A stretch of DNA of 64,000 nucleotides from the NCBI GenBank assembly GCA_902797025.1, contig CADBRN010000020.1, positions 1 to 64,000 on the forward strand, read 5' to 3'. The stretch is from an uncultured Lachnospiraceae bacterium. Lineage in GTDB: Bacteria; Bacillota; Clostridia; Lachnospirales; Lachnospiraceae. Shown piece by piece: positions 52,903-62,015 of the stretch (within the stretch, counting starts at the first letter, position 1; the number at the start of each line of letters is the position of its first letter). The notes under the pieces were generated by a model, which saw only the letters and a program-made list of their open reading frames with translations, was not told the origin of the DNA and made no database searches. The position numbers were made by a program, and so were the translations under genes.

Positions 52903-54660
52903 ATGCCTCGTGAGCTGGGAATGATCATCGGCGGAAAGTATAGAATCTGCAGGGTGATCGGAAGAGGCGCCGCATCGTGTGTCTATCTCGCGGAAGACAT
53001 CCGGCTTGGCGCGAAATGGGCGGTCAAGGAGGTTTTTCCCGGGAAAATGGCAGATGAGAAACGTCTCGCGGGAGTGATCGCCGAGGCCTGTCTTCTGAAA
53101 AGTCTGAATCATCCTGCGCTTCCGCGTATTGTGGATCTGATCTATGGGGAGCAGTCAATCCTGATCATAATGGATTTTATTGACGGACGGCCGCTTGATC
53201 GTGTACTTGCGTCGGAAGGGCCGCCGGATGCCGTCACAGCGATGGATTGGACGGTCCAGATCGCGGAGATACTGGATTATCTGCATAATCAGGATCCGCC
53301 GGTGATTTATCGGGACCTGAAGCCGGCAAATCTGATCCTTGACGGAAGCGGAAGGATCCGGATGATCGATTTTAATGCCGCGCGCCGCTACCGGCCGGGA
53401 AAGACGAGAGATACCGAGCCTTTGGGAACACGGGGATATGCGCCTCCCGAGCAGTACGGGACAGCCCAGACCGATGCGCGGTCGGATCTTTTCGCGCTCG
53501 GCGTGATGATCGGACAATTCTGCGGTTCAGATAGAACCGGGATTCTTTTTGAAGCCTCCAGAAGGTGCAGTGAGAACGATCCGGATGATCGTTTCCAGAG
53601 CGCCGCGGAGCTGATTTCATTTCTAAAAGGGAAAGACGGCCGGACTGTTTTGAAAAGACGGCCGGTTTCAATCCGTCTTGTTTTGCTGACGCTGGCGGCG
53701 TCGGCGGTATTTCTGATCGGCGGAATATTCTTCCGCGCATTATCCGCATTTACAATCGAATCCGCTTACAGGCACGCTCTGATCATGGACAGGACCGCAA
53801 CTCCGGAGGAGAGGGAGGAGCGTCTCTATGAAGCGATCCGCATGAAACCGGAAAATCCGGACGCATATCTCGCACTGATCACATTTTATGAAAACCGGAG
53901 ATCCATCAGCGAGAAGCAGAGCCGCCGTTTGAGGTCGTGTCTTCTGGAACATGCATCGGCGCTGAAAATTCCGGACATCGCCGGCCATTCCGAATTGCAG
54001 GTCAATCGCGGTTTGTCGGGAATGCAGGTCCGTGACGCTGGTTCAGAAACACAGTTCCGTGACGATGGATCGGGAATCCGTGAAAAATCCGCAGAGAAGA
54101 AGATCCCGGCGCGCTCCGGTGAAATACTTTACCGCGCGGCACTGCTCCATTTTTTTGCATATCGTGGAAGCGGAGGATCCTTATCGGATGCGGCCGGACG
54201 TGCGCTATCCGCAGATTTTTTCTTTTCACCGCTGGCCGAATCATCCCCCGCGGATCAGAAGGCCGGCAGGATCATCCGGCAGTCCGTCTGTTTTCACCAA
54301 ATCTGTTCCTTCCTTTCGGAATATGTCTCCAACCTGTCCTATCTGTCCGCCCCGGATGCTTCCGCGTTTGCAGAACTTCTTTCCGCCGCGGAAGGGTGCG
54401 TTGACTCAGTCGTATCCGGGGAAATTGCGCCGACTCAGTATGCCGCGCTGTCGCTTCTTTCGGAAATTTCCGGAGTACTGTGCGAATACCGGGAAGGTAT
54501 CGCGGCAGATAATGAAAATGCGGTAAAACTGCAGGCGCTTATGGACAAGATGGAGAATGATCTCTCCTGTGTACAGCCGGATACCGGGAGAAACCGGGCG
54601 CTTCTTGAGAATGTGGAAGAAACAGTCCGGGATATTGTGTCTGAAATGGGGGAAAAGTAA
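52903..54660 (+). CDS. Membrane Ser/Thr protein kinase
   Basis: A 585-residue Hanks-type kinase. The glycine loop is GRGAASCVY, Lys42 and Glu61 are the ion pair, the catalytic loop is YRDLKPAN with Asp138, and the APE-like segment is YAPPEQYG. The metal-binding motif reads DFN (Asp156) rather than DFG. A membrane segment lies at about 256-277, placing the kinase inside and about 300 residues outside; the outer part has no PASTA or other domain I recognise. GGGGGC precedes the ATG. It starts a probable operon with a small membrane protein and a surface protein. Confidence 0.9.
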   Translation: MPRELGMIIGGKYRICRVIGRGAASCVYLAEDIRLGAKWAVKEVFPGKMADEKRLAGVIAEACLLKSLNHPALPRIVDLIYGEQSILIIMDFIDGRPLDRVLASEGPPDAVTAMDWTVQIAEILDYLHNQDPPVIYRDLKPANLILDGSGRIRMIDFNAARRYRPGKTRDTEPLGTRGYAPPEQYGTAQTDARSDLFALGVMIGQFCGSDRTGILFEASRRCSENDPDDRFQSAAELISFLKGKDGRTVLKRRPVSIRLVLLTLAASAVFLIGGIFFRALSAFTIESAYRHALIMDRTATPEEREERLYEAIRMKPENPDAYLALITFYENRRSISEKQSRRLRSCLLEHASALKIPDIAGHSELQVNRGLSGMQVRDAGSETQFRDDGSGIREKSAEKKIPARSGEILYRAALLHFFAYRGSGGSLSDAAGRALSADFFFSPLAESSPADQKAGRIIRQSVCFHQICSFLSEYVSNLSYLSAPDASAFAELLSAAEGCVDSVVSGEIAPTQYAALSLLSEISGVLCEYREGIAADNENAVKLQALMDKMENDLSCVQPDTGRNRALLENVEETVRDIVSEMGEK

Positions 54661-54661
54661 G

Positions 54662-55006
54662 ATGGCAGATACGTTTCAGAGTCTGTCGGAGGTATTTACG
54701 GAGATCGGAGTCGCGCTGCTTGCGGTGTCCCTCGTGCTGTATCTCAAGTGCTGCGGGAAGAAGCGCGGCGCCTCCGGTCGGGACAGGAATGTTAATGAGG
54801 AGGGTAGCGCGAATGAAAGCAGGAAAATACGGAATACGGGCGGCGGCAGCCGTCATAGGCATTCTCGTATGCGGAAATATCCCGGAAACCACGTGGGGAC
54901 TTACGCGCAGCGGGATATATCCGCAAAGAGTGGAGAGCGGAAGACAGGAGGATTCTTCGGACAGAAAGCGGGAAGAAACACAGGAGAGCAATCGGGAGGA
55001 GGTTGA
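54662..55006 (+). CDS. Possible small membrane protein overlapping the surface-protein gene
   Basis: The frame starts one base after the kinase stop, with GGGGAAAAG upstream. The first 31 residues hold a convincing membrane segment (IGVALLAVSLVLYLKCC) and a basic tail. From 54813 on it overlaps the next gene in another frame for 194 bases, and that part looks like a shadow. It may be a real protein whose tail has drifted, or may be shorter in relatives. I do not recognise the family. Confidence 0.45.
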   Translation: MADTFQSLSEVFTEIGVALLAVSLVLYLKCCGKKRGASGRDRNVNEEGSANESRKIRNTGGGSRHRHSRMRKYPGNHVGTYAQRDISAKSGERKTGGFFGQKAGRNTGEQSGGG

Positions 55007-56897
55007 GGAAGGGATCAGTGATGAGGATGGGGAAAAATCGGTTCGGACAATCCGGATCCATGTGGAGCTTAAGAAGGAATACGGTCAGAAAGACCCTGAA
55101 CCGGAGACGGGTTTCCGGGAAGCGCTCCGGGAATGTATGATCGGAGAGCTGACATCGGAGGAAGCAGAGAATCACTCGCTGATCGAAAAGCTTCTCGATG
55201 CAGTCCACCCATCTTACACTCCGCTTTGTTCTGCGGACGAAGATCCGGGAGAGATTGGAGATTGCGGGGAGTTCCGGACCGGAACGACACCGGTTTCTTA
55301 TCGTTTTCAGGATGTGATTGTGCCGGAAAAGGAGGACGCAGGTGGAAGAGGCGGATCGGTCTGTTACCATTTTGAGGCGGAGGGTGAATCGATTCTGCGG
55401 GTCGTACGGACCTTCCGCCCGGTGGAAGGGGTGTCCTACTGGGTCACCGGTCTGAATGGATTTTCAGAACACCGGACCGGGATGGAGGGAGAAACGTACC
55501 GCGTGACCGCGGCGGACTGTTATGAAGTGAGCAGCGGCGACGGACCGGGCGCGGTTTGGAAGAAGGAACTTGTTTACTGCGGACTGCCGGGTGAGAACAC
55601 CCACACGTTTTATATCCGTGACCGGACCGGTTCCGGCGGAGGAAGGATCTCAGAGATGTGCAGGCTGACGGTTAAAATCCGGCCAAAAGACAGGACTGCC
55701 GTCCGGAAACCTGATCCGGCGGAGGACAGCGAAGCGGAGCAGATCGGTGAGAGGAAAACGGAAGAGGGAGTGAAGAATCGGGGAAGAGAAGAGCCGGAGT
55801 TGCGGGAAAGAAAAGAGACAGCGGTGCAGGATGGAGATGAAGCGGAGGAACGGGAAAGAGAAGACGCAGAGGAGTGGGAAACAGAAAGGCAGGACGTACG
55901 GGAAATACCAGAAGCGGCGATCCGGGATAGTGAAGAACCGGGGGTGCAGGAAAGTGAAGAACCGGGGGTGCGGGAAAGTAAAGAACCGGGGGTGCGGGAT
56001 AGTGAACAGCCGGGGATCCGTGAAGCGGCGAAACCGCAGGTTCATGAAACTGCAGAAGCGCCGGGGAAGAAGGAGAACTCCGTAATGGGAGAACTGCGGC
56101 CGCTTTATATCAGCGGCCGTGAAACGGATCGGATCAGGGGTTCGTACGTACAAACCGTCCGGGACGGGATCCGATTCACCGGTTATCATACAGAAGGCGT
56201 CTCGGAGAAAAAGTCCGGGCTTCGCGTCACGCGGGACGGGGTAATGATCGGCGATCCTGTTCTTCTCCGGAAAGCGGCTCGGGATGCGGCTCCCGAAAAA
56301 AATGACGGGAGTCCGGGACAATTTATTCTTCCGGAAAGTCTGTTTTCCCGGGAGGGAGTTTACCGCATTTCATTTGTGAACCGGGATGAAACCGGAGCTG
56401 CGAAAGATTCGGACGGAGACCTCCCGCTTGTATTCTGCGTCGATCGAACAGCACCTGCGCTTTCGGAGGTCCGGCTTCAGAACAGAAGAAGCGGATCGCA
56501 GCTGGTGCTTGAGGCTTTTGATACAGGAGGAGTCCGATCGGTCCGGATTTTGCAGGATGGACGATCCGTACTGGAAAAGAGGTTCCGGAATCCGGATCCG
56601 CGCGCCGCCGTCAGCGCCCGTCTTGAGGTTCCTCCTTCCGGTTCGGTGATCCGGATCGTTCTTGAGGATACGGCGGGAAATATGAAATCAGAGGAATATC
56701 AGGCAGGCTCAGACGGAACGCTTTCGCGGAGGGATAGAAACGCGGCAGCTGCCTCCGGCGGAGAAATAATTGATCGGAAAGAAAAGGAAGGAAAGAAAAC
56801 GGAGGTTCCGGGGATTGTGATCGCAGCGGCGTTTGCGGTGGTGCTGATGGCCAGAGTGACGCGCCGGGGAAGGCGGAAAGAAAAGGAAGAAGATTAA
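54813..56897 (+). CDS. Surface protein with signal peptide, repeat region and C-terminal membrane anchor
   Basis: A 694-residue protein with an N-terminal signal (RAAAAVIGILVCGNIPETTWG), a Glu/Lys-rich segment, a beta-rich middle, a charged repeat region (about 372-419), a bacterial Ig-like domain (VDRTAPALSEVRLQ to DTAGNMKSEEY) and a terminal membrane helix with basic tail (VPGIVIAAAFAVVLMARVTRRGRRKEKEED). It is anchored with most of its mass outside. The ATG at 54813 has GAGGAGGG before it and gives the signal peptide; a longer frame upstream is rejected. Function unknown; cotranscription with the kinase suggests a surface partner or substrate. Confidence 0.8.
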   Translation: MKAGKYGIRAAAAVIGILVCGNIPETTWGLTRSGIYPQRVESGRQEDSSDRKREETQESNREEVEEGISDEDGEKSVRTIRIHVELKKEYGQKDPEPETGFREALRECMIGELTSEEAENHSLIEKLLDAVHPSYTPLCSADEDPGEIGDCGEFRTGTTPVSYRFQDVIVPEKEDAGGRGGSVCYHFEAEGESILRVVRTFRPVEGVSYWVTGLNGFSEHRTGMEGETYRVTAADCYEVSSGDGPGAVWKKELVYCGLPGENTHTFYIRDRTGSGGGRISEMCRLTVKIRPKDRTAVRKPDPAEDSEAEQIGERKTEEGVKNRGREEPELRERKETAVQDGDEAEEREREDAEEWETERQDVREIPEAAIRDSEEPGVQESEEPGVRESKEPGVRDSEQPGIREAAKPQVHETAEAPGKKENSVMGELRPLYISGRETDRIRGSYVQTVRDGIRFTGYHTEGVSEKKSGLRVTRDGVMIGDPVLLRKAARDAAPEKNDGSPGQFILPESLFSREGVYRISFVNRDETGAAKDSDGDLPLVFCVDRTAPALSEVRLQNRRSGSQLVLEAFDTGGVRSVRILQDGRSVLEKRFRNPDPRAAVSARLEVPPSGSVIRIVLEDTAGNMKSEEYQAGSDGTLSRRDRNAAAASGGEIIDRKEKEGKKTEVPGIVIAAAFAVVLMARVTRRGRRKEKEED
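55926..56069 (+). repeat. 24-base in-frame tandem repeats in the surface protein
   Basis: Six adjoining 24-base units, the first four well conserved, encode octapeptides of the type DSEEPGVQ, ESEEPGVR, ESKEPGVR and DSEQPGIR. They lie in the extended charged linker and probably form a spacer of variable length. Confidence 0.88.
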
Positions 56898-56900
56898 ATC

Positions 56901-56983
56901 ATTAAAAATATTTAATTTGTTTGTTGACAAATCAAATTTCTCTGATATGATAGGAACAAGGTTGATAATTAAAAAAATTTAAT
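56901..56983 (+). promoter_or_regulatory. Fatty-acid operon promoter flanked by two matching palindromes
   Basis: TTGACA (56924-56929), a 16-base spacer and TATGAT (56946-56951) form the promoter. ATTAAA-N4-TTTAAT occurs exactly at 56901-56916, upstream of the -35, and again at 56968-56983, downstream of the -10. The arrangement suggests a dimeric repressor binding two sites, perhaps with looping. FapR or FabT would be the expected regulators in Firmicutes, but I cannot match the site to either. Confidence 0.65.
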
Positions 56984-57018
56984 TAAAAAACAGGAATAAT
57001 TTGACGGAGGATTCAAAA

Positions 57019-57246
57019 ATGGATTTTGAGAAACTCAAAGAGGTTATCGTCGATACACTTGATTGCGATCCGGATCAGGTAACGCCGGAAGCTTCGTTCA
57101 AGGATGATCTCGGTGCCGATTCGATCGATTTTGTCGAGCTCCATATGGCTCTTGAGGATGAGACGGGCCTCACCATTCCGGATGAGAAGCTGGTCGACTT
57201 CAAGACGGTTCAAGATGTAATGAATTACATCAAAGAAAACGCGTAA
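57019..57246 (+). CDS. acpP: Acyl carrier protein
   Basis: A 75-residue ACP with phosphopantetheine attachment at Ser35 in GADSIDFVEL; the more usual motif is DSL. It is acidic and of standard length. It is the first gene of the fatty-acid operon, with GGAGG ahead of the ATG. It carries the growing chain for all enzymes encoded downstream. Confidence 0.96.
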   Translation: MDFEKLKEVIVDTLDCDPDQVTPEASFKDDLGADSIDFVELHMALEDETGLTIPDEKLVDFKTVQDVMNYIKENA

Positions 57247-57335
57247 ATGACAGAAAACCCCGGGGCTATCACTTCCGGACCGCGTCAGGGAAGCGGCGGA
57301 AGCGGCAGCCCCGTCTGTTTAGGGAGTGATGTTTT

Positions 57336-58151
57336 ATGAAATCTTTTTTTGATGTTTCCCAAAATTTTGTCACGTGCCCTTCCTGCAGGCGCAGAAGTCT
57401 GAAGAGCAGGTGGAAAGAGAATCTCTACATCTGTCCGAACTGCGGAAAATACCGCCCGATCAGCGCTCCGTTTCGTCTTTCGCTCATCCTCGACGAAGGA
57501 TCGTTTCATGAGATGGACCGGGACATGGTTTCCGCGGATCCGCTTCATTTTGAAGGGTACGCGGAGAAGGCGCAGAAGCAGCGCGAGAAGACGAATCTGA
57601 ATGAATCGGCAGTGATCGGGACGGGAAAAATAGGTGGTTTTGAAGTGATGACGGCCGTGTTGGACAGCCGTTTTTTCATGGGCAGCATGGGCGTTGCCGT
57701 TGGCGAAAAAGTGACGCGCGCCGTCGAATATGCGACCGATCATCATCTTCCGCTGATTATTTTTTCGGCGAGCGGCGGAGCGAGGATGCAGGAGGGGATT
57801 TACAGTCTGATGCAGATGGCGAAGACAGCCGCGGCGGTCCAGAGATTTTCCGAAGCGGGCGGTCTTTACATCAGTTTTCTGACGCACCCGACGACCGGAG
57901 GCGTGACGGCGAGCTTCGCGACGCTCGGGGACATCACACTCGCGGAGCCGGGCGCGCTGATCGGATTTGCCGGACCCAGAGTCATCGAGCAGACGATCGG
58001 ACAGAAGCTTCCGAAGGGATTTCAAAGAGCGGAATATCTGCAGCACCATGGGTTCGTCGACAAAATCGTCGAGCGGAAAGATATGCGCAGAGTACTGCAT
58101 CAGCTCCTTTCGCTTCACCTTGAAAAGGATAAGGAGGGACTCGAGGGATGA
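57336..58151 (+). CDS. accD: Acetyl-CoA carboxylase carboxyltransferase beta subunit
   Basis: A 271-residue AccD. A zinc ribbon near the N-terminus has cysteine pairs in CPSCRRR and CPNCGKY; the crotonase-like core carries FSASGGARMQEG and a GGVTASFA segment. With AccA it transfers carboxyl from biotin to acetyl-CoA, giving malonyl-CoA. The stop overlaps accA as ATGA. The biotin carrier and carboxylase subunits are not in the window and may lie beyond the right edge. Confidence 0.96.
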   Translation: MKSFFDVSQNFVTCPSCRRRSLKSRWKENLYICPNCGKYRPISAPFRLSLILDEGSFHEMDRDMVSADPLHFEGYAEKAQKQREKTNLNESAVIGTGKIGGFEVMTAVLDSRFFMGSMGVAVGEKVTRAVEYATDHHLPLIIFSASGGARMQEGIYSLMQMAKTAAAVQRFSEAGGLYISFLTHPTTGGVTASFATLGDITLAEPGALIGFAGPRVIEQTIGQKLPKGFQRAEYLQHHGFVDKIVERKDMRRVLHQLLSLHLEKDKEGLEG

Positions 58152-59089
58152 TTCAGGACGCAATGAGGCGGGTGGGACGGATCAGCCGGATTGAGGCGGA
58201 TATCCGGTCCAGGTACGGTAAATCCGGAAAAGCCGCGAAAAAGCTGGAAAATCTTGAGAACAAAAAGAGAACAATTCTCAGCGGGGTCCTTCCGCTGACT
58301 GCGGAGGACAAAGTTACGATCGCAAGAATGCCGGATCGTCCGCATGTCGACGATTTTATCGGCGCGCTCTGCACGGATTTTTTCCGGCAGAGAGGAGATC
58401 ATCTCTACGATGAAGATCGCAGCATTCTCGGAGGAATTGCCCGCTACCACGGAATACCGGTCACGGTGCTGGGTCACCGCAAGGGTTCCACGATTGATGA
58501 AAATCTCCGCTACAATTTCGGAATGGCGCGGCCGGAGGGATACCGCAAGGCACTGCGCATGATGGAGCAGGCGGAAAAATTCGGCCGTCCGATTCTTACA
58601 TTTGTCGATACTCCGGGAGCGTTTCCGGGCCTTGAGGCCGAGGAACACGGTCAGGGAGAGGCGATCGCCAGAAACCTTGCGGCGATGAGCCGGTTTCATG
58701 TTCCGATCATCACGGTTGTGACAGGAGAAGGAAACTCGGGCGGCGCGCTCGGGATCAGTGTGGCGAACCGGATTCTGATGCTGGAAAATGCGGTTTACTC
58801 GATTTTAAGCCCGGAGGGATTTGCGAGTATTCTCTGGAAGGATGCGGATCGGAAGGCGGAAGCGTGTGAGCTGATGAAAATGACGGCTCCCGATCTCGTG
58901 GAGGCGGGCGTTGCGGATGGGATCGTCGATGAGCCGCCGCTCGGAGCACAGATGGATCCGCAGGCGGTTTACAGAGCGCTGGATGAAAAACTATTTCCAG
59001 TGCTGCGGGAACTGATGAAGATGAGCCCGGAAGAACTTCGGGAGGATCGTTACAGAAAATTCCGCAGGATCGGTCAGATGTCCGTCTGA
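58148..59089 (+). CDS. accA: Acetyl-CoA carboxylase carboxyltransferase alpha subunit
   Basis: A 313-residue AccA, partner of AccD. Family segments include GGIARYHGIPVTVLGHRKG, FGMARPEGYRKALRMMEQAEKF, FVDTPGAFPGLEAEEHGQGEAIA and GEGNSGGALGI. GGGACTCGAGG lies before the ATG, and the gene is translationally coupled to accD. Separate alpha and beta genes are the normal Clostridia arrangement. Confidence 0.96.
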   Translation: MIQDAMRRVGRISRIEADIRSRYGKSGKAAKKLENLENKKRTILSGVLPLTAEDKVTIARMPDRPHVDDFIGALCTDFFRQRGDHLYDEDRSILGGIARYHGIPVTVLGHRKGSTIDENLRYNFGMARPEGYRKALRMMEQAEKFGRPILTFVDTPGAFPGLEAEEHGQGEAIARNLAAMSRFHVPIITVVTGEGNSGGALGISVANRILMLENAVYSILSPEGFASILWKDADRKAEACELMKMTAPDLVEAGVADGIVDEPPLGAQMDPQAVYRALDEKLFPVLRELMKMSPEELREDRYRKFRRIGQMSV

Positions 59090-59135
59090 CCTGCGGGTGA
59101 CGATAATAACGATCAGAATAGAAATGGGGACGGAC

Positions 59136-60098
59136 ATGGAAAGTCTTGAATTAGTATCAACCGGTGGAGCGCTTCCGAAGCGTTCGGTTCACAACGATGA
59201 TCTGGCGAAGATCATGGATACGAGTGACGAATGGATTTTTACCCGTACCGGGATCCACTCCAGATATTTTTGCGGGGGAGAGGAAACGGTCACTTCCCTC
59301 GCGACGGAGGCTGCGCGGCAGGCGATGGAGCGCGCGGGAGTCACGGCGGATGAGATCGGATGCCTCGTGACGGCGACCTGCTCCGGCGATTATGCCACGC
59401 CGGCGGTATCCTGCCTCGTACAGAGTGCGCTGGGTCTTGCGGATGATATCCCGGTGACGGATGTCAATGCGGCCTGCACCGGGTTTATCTATGCGGCGGA
59501 GGTGGCCAGGGGGTTTCTGCAGGAATCGGAAAAACAGTACGCCCTTGTCATCGGCGCCGAGCAGATCTCGCGTTATCTTGACATGACCGACCGTTCGACG
59601 GCGGTGCTCTTCGGAGACGGCGCGGGTGCGGCGATTTTCAGGAGGACTCCCGGATCCTTATATCACCATGTACTCGGCGCGATGGGTGGACTTGAGATCA
59701 ATGTTCCGGGAGCCGCATCCGGTATGCCGGAGAAGGTTTCGATGGACGGCAAAGCGGTATTCCGGTTTGCCACAAAGGCGATGCGCCGCGGCATCGGGGT
59801 TCTGATGGAAAAGTCGGAGAAGGCGTTTGACGAGATCGACTGGTTTGTCTGTCATCAGGCGAATTCCAGGATCATTGATTATGTCGTTCATAAAATGAAG
59901 GCGCCGGAGGAAAAATTTTTCGAGGACATGGAACGGTTCGGAAATACGAGCGGCGCGTCGGTGCCGATCGCACTGAATGATATGAATGAGCAGCATCTTC
60001 TTTCGGCGGGGCAGACACTTGTGCTCGTCGGATTCGGGAGCGGCCTCACATGGGGAGGCCTGATGCTGAAATGCGCGCCGGATTTCCGGGCGGAATGA
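59136..60098 (+). CDS. fabH: Beta-ketoacyl-ACP synthase III
   Basis: A 320-residue FabH that condenses acetyl-CoA with malonyl-ACP to start each chain. The catalytic triad is C114 in VNAACTGF, His in CHQANSRI, and Asn in FGNTSGAS. The ATG at 59136 gives the family start MESLELVSTG; an ATG at 59124 would add four residues, and neither has a strong ribosome site. Located after accA. Confidence 0.95.
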   Translation: MESLELVSTGGALPKRSVHNDDLAKIMDTSDEWIFTRTGIHSRYFCGGEETVTSLATEAARQAMERAGVTADEIGCLVTATCSGDYATPAVSCLVQSALGLADDIPVTDVNAACTGFIYAAEVARGFLQESEKQYALVIGAEQISRYLDMTDRSTAVLFGDGAGAAIFRRTPGSLYHHVLGAMGGLEINVPGAASGMPEKVSMDGKAVFRFATKAMRRGIGVLMEKSEKAFDEIDWFVCHQANSRIIDYVVHKMKAPEEKFFEDMERFGNTSGASVPIALNDMNEQHLLSAGQTLVLVGFGSGLTWGGLMLKCAPDFRAE

Positions 60099-60114
60099 TG
60101 CGGGAGGATCCATC

Positions 60115-61026
60115 ATGAAAATGTTAAATGAGATACTTGGAATCAAATATCCGGTGATACAGGGCGGCATGGCCAATATTGCGACCGGCGCGTTCGCGGC
60201 CGCGTGTTCGAACGCGGGCGCGCTCGGTCTGATCGCGACCGGCGGCGTCAGCCCGGAGGGATTGAGAAAGCAGATCGCAGAGTGCAGAGCGGCGACGGAT
60301 CAGCCCTTTGGGGTAAATATTATGCTGATGCATCCGGATGCGGATGAGCTTGCGAAAATTGTCGTCGAGGAGCGTGTTCCGATCGTGACGACGGGGGCGG
60401 GAAACCCGGCAAAGTACATGGATTCATGGAAAGATGCCGGCATTCTCGTGCTTCCGGTCGTGGCGGCGCCGATTCTGGCGGCCCGTCTCGAAAAAATTGG
60501 CGCGGATGCGGTCATCGCGGAGGGGTGTGAGTCCGGAGGCCATGTGGGTGAGATGACGACGATGACGCTTGTACCCCAGGTATGCGACACGGTTTCTATT
60601 CCGGTCGTGGCAGCGGGCGGCATCGCGGACAGGCGGCAGATGAAGGCGGCGTTCGATCTGGGGGCATGCGGCGTTCAGGTCGGCACCTGTCTGCTGGCGA
60701 GCGAGGAGTGCCCGATCCATGATAACTATAAGCAGGCAATCATCAAGGCAAAGGGAAGCGATACGGTCGTGACCGGAAGAATCGCCGGCACGCCCGTCCG
60801 GATCCTGAAAAACCGGATGAGCCGCGCTTATCTGAAACAGGAGAAGGAAGGCGCGACGCTTGAGGAGCTTGAAAAATACACGCTTGGAAGTCTCAGAAAA
60901 GCGGTCTTTGACGGAGATACGCAGAACGGAAGCCTGATGTCGGGACAGGTCTGCGGACAGGTGACAGAAATCCGCCCGGTCGCGGATATCATCGCGGATC
61001 TGTGTCAGGATCTTCCGATTCAGTAA
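60115..61026 (+). CDS. fabK: Enoyl-ACP reductase II FabK
   Basis: A 303-residue FMN-dependent TIM-barrel reductase that completes each elongation cycle. The start ILGIKYPVIQGGMANIATG, the catalytic-loop segment EGCESGGHVGEM, VVAAGGIADRRQMKAAFDLGA and VQVGTCLLASEEC are FabK hallmarks. GGGAGGATCC precedes the ATG. Use of FabK rather than FabI is common in Clostridia and streptococci. Confidence 0.96.
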   Translation: MKMLNEILGIKYPVIQGGMANIATGAFAAACSNAGALGLIATGGVSPEGLRKQIAECRAATDQPFGVNIMLMHPDADELAKIVVEERVPIVTTGAGNPAKYMDSWKDAGILVLPVVAAPILAARLEKIGADAVIAEGCESGGHVGEMTTMTLVPQVCDTVSIPVVAAGGIADRRQMKAAFDLGACGVQVGTCLLASEECPIHDNYKQAIIKAKGSDTVVTGRIAGTPVRILKNRMSRAYLKQEKEGATLEELEKYTLGSLRKAVFDGDTQNGSLMSGQVCGQVTEIRPVADIIADLCQDLPIQ

Positions 61027-61038
61027 AGGAGCGGCAAT

Positions 61039-61980
61039 ATGAAAACAGGATTTCTGTATGCGGGCCAGGGAAGCCAGTACAAAGGCATGGGCCGCGATCT
61101 CTATGAAAAATATCCGGCATTCCGGGAAGCGTTTGACGCGGCGGAACTGCCCTTCGACCTTCACAGTGTCTGCTTTGATGATCCGGATGATCTTCTGGGG
61201 CAGACAGAGTATACGCAGCCGTGCATGGTGGCATTCGCCTGCGGCGTGACGGCGGTTCTGCGGGAAAACAAGGTGCTCCCGGATGTGGCCGCGGGACTTT
61301 CACTCGGTGAATATTCGGCGCTCGAGGCTGCAGGAGTCTTCGATGCGAAGACGGCGATCACGCTTACTGCTTTCCGCGGCCGGGCGATGGCAGAGGCGGG
61401 CCGCGGGATACAGACCGGGATGCAGGCGATTCTCGGCATGGATGAGAAGACGCTTCAGGCGTGCTGCGACGAGGCTTCTTCGGAGGGCGTCGTCACGATC
61501 AGCAATTATAACTGCCCGGGGCAGCTGGTGATCGCGGGAGAAAAGCAGGCCGTGGAGCGCTGCGCCGCCCTTGCGGGGGAAAAAGGCGCGAAGCGGTGTA
61601 TCCCGCTTAAAGTCAGCGGGCCGTTTCATACGAAGCTGATGGCGCCTGCCGGAGAAAAACTTCGGGAATATTTCAGGACGATTCCGTTCGGAACGATGCA
61701 GTTTCCGGTTCTGTTCAACACGCTCGGGCACGAGATGGGCAGTGAGGATACGATTCCGGATCTGCTGGTAAAACAGGTTCAGACGAGTGTTCATATGGAT
61801 GCGGCGATCCGCAGAATGCTGGAATTTCAAGTCGATACCTTCGTCGAAATCGGTCCGGGAAGCGCACTGTCGGGGTTTGTCAAAAAAACCGCCCGGGCGG
61901 AAGGAAAGAAGGATATTACAATATACAACATCCAGAGCGCGGAGGATCTTGAGAACGTGCTTAGCGCGCTGAAAAAATGA
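61039..61980 (+). CDS. fabD: Malonyl-CoA:ACP transacylase
   Basis: A 313-residue FabD. The nucleophile elbow is GLSLGEYSAL, with Leu where His is usual, and the catalytic His lies in VSGPFHTKLM. FLYAGQGSQYKGMG is the family's N-terminal motif. It transfers malonyl from CoA to ACP. AAGGAGCGGC precedes the ATG. It lies 12 bases after fabK. Confidence 0.95.
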   Translation: MKTGFLYAGQGSQYKGMGRDLYEKYPAFREAFDAAELPFDLHSVCFDDPDDLLGQTEYTQPCMVAFACGVTAVLRENKVLPDVAAGLSLGEYSALEAAGVFDAKTAITLTAFRGRAMAEAGRGIQTGMQAILGMDEKTLQACCDEASSEGVVTISNYNCPGQLVIAGEKQAVERCAALAGEKGAKRCIPLKVSGPFHTKLMAPAGEKLREYFRTIPFGTMQFPVLFNTLGHEMGSEDTIPDLLVKQVQTSVHMDAAIRRMLEFQVDTFVEIGPGSALSGFVKKTARAEGKKDITIYNIQSAEDLENVLSALKK

Positions 61981-62015
61981 TGCCGCGGAAGAGTCAGATT
62001 CAGGAGGCTGTGACA

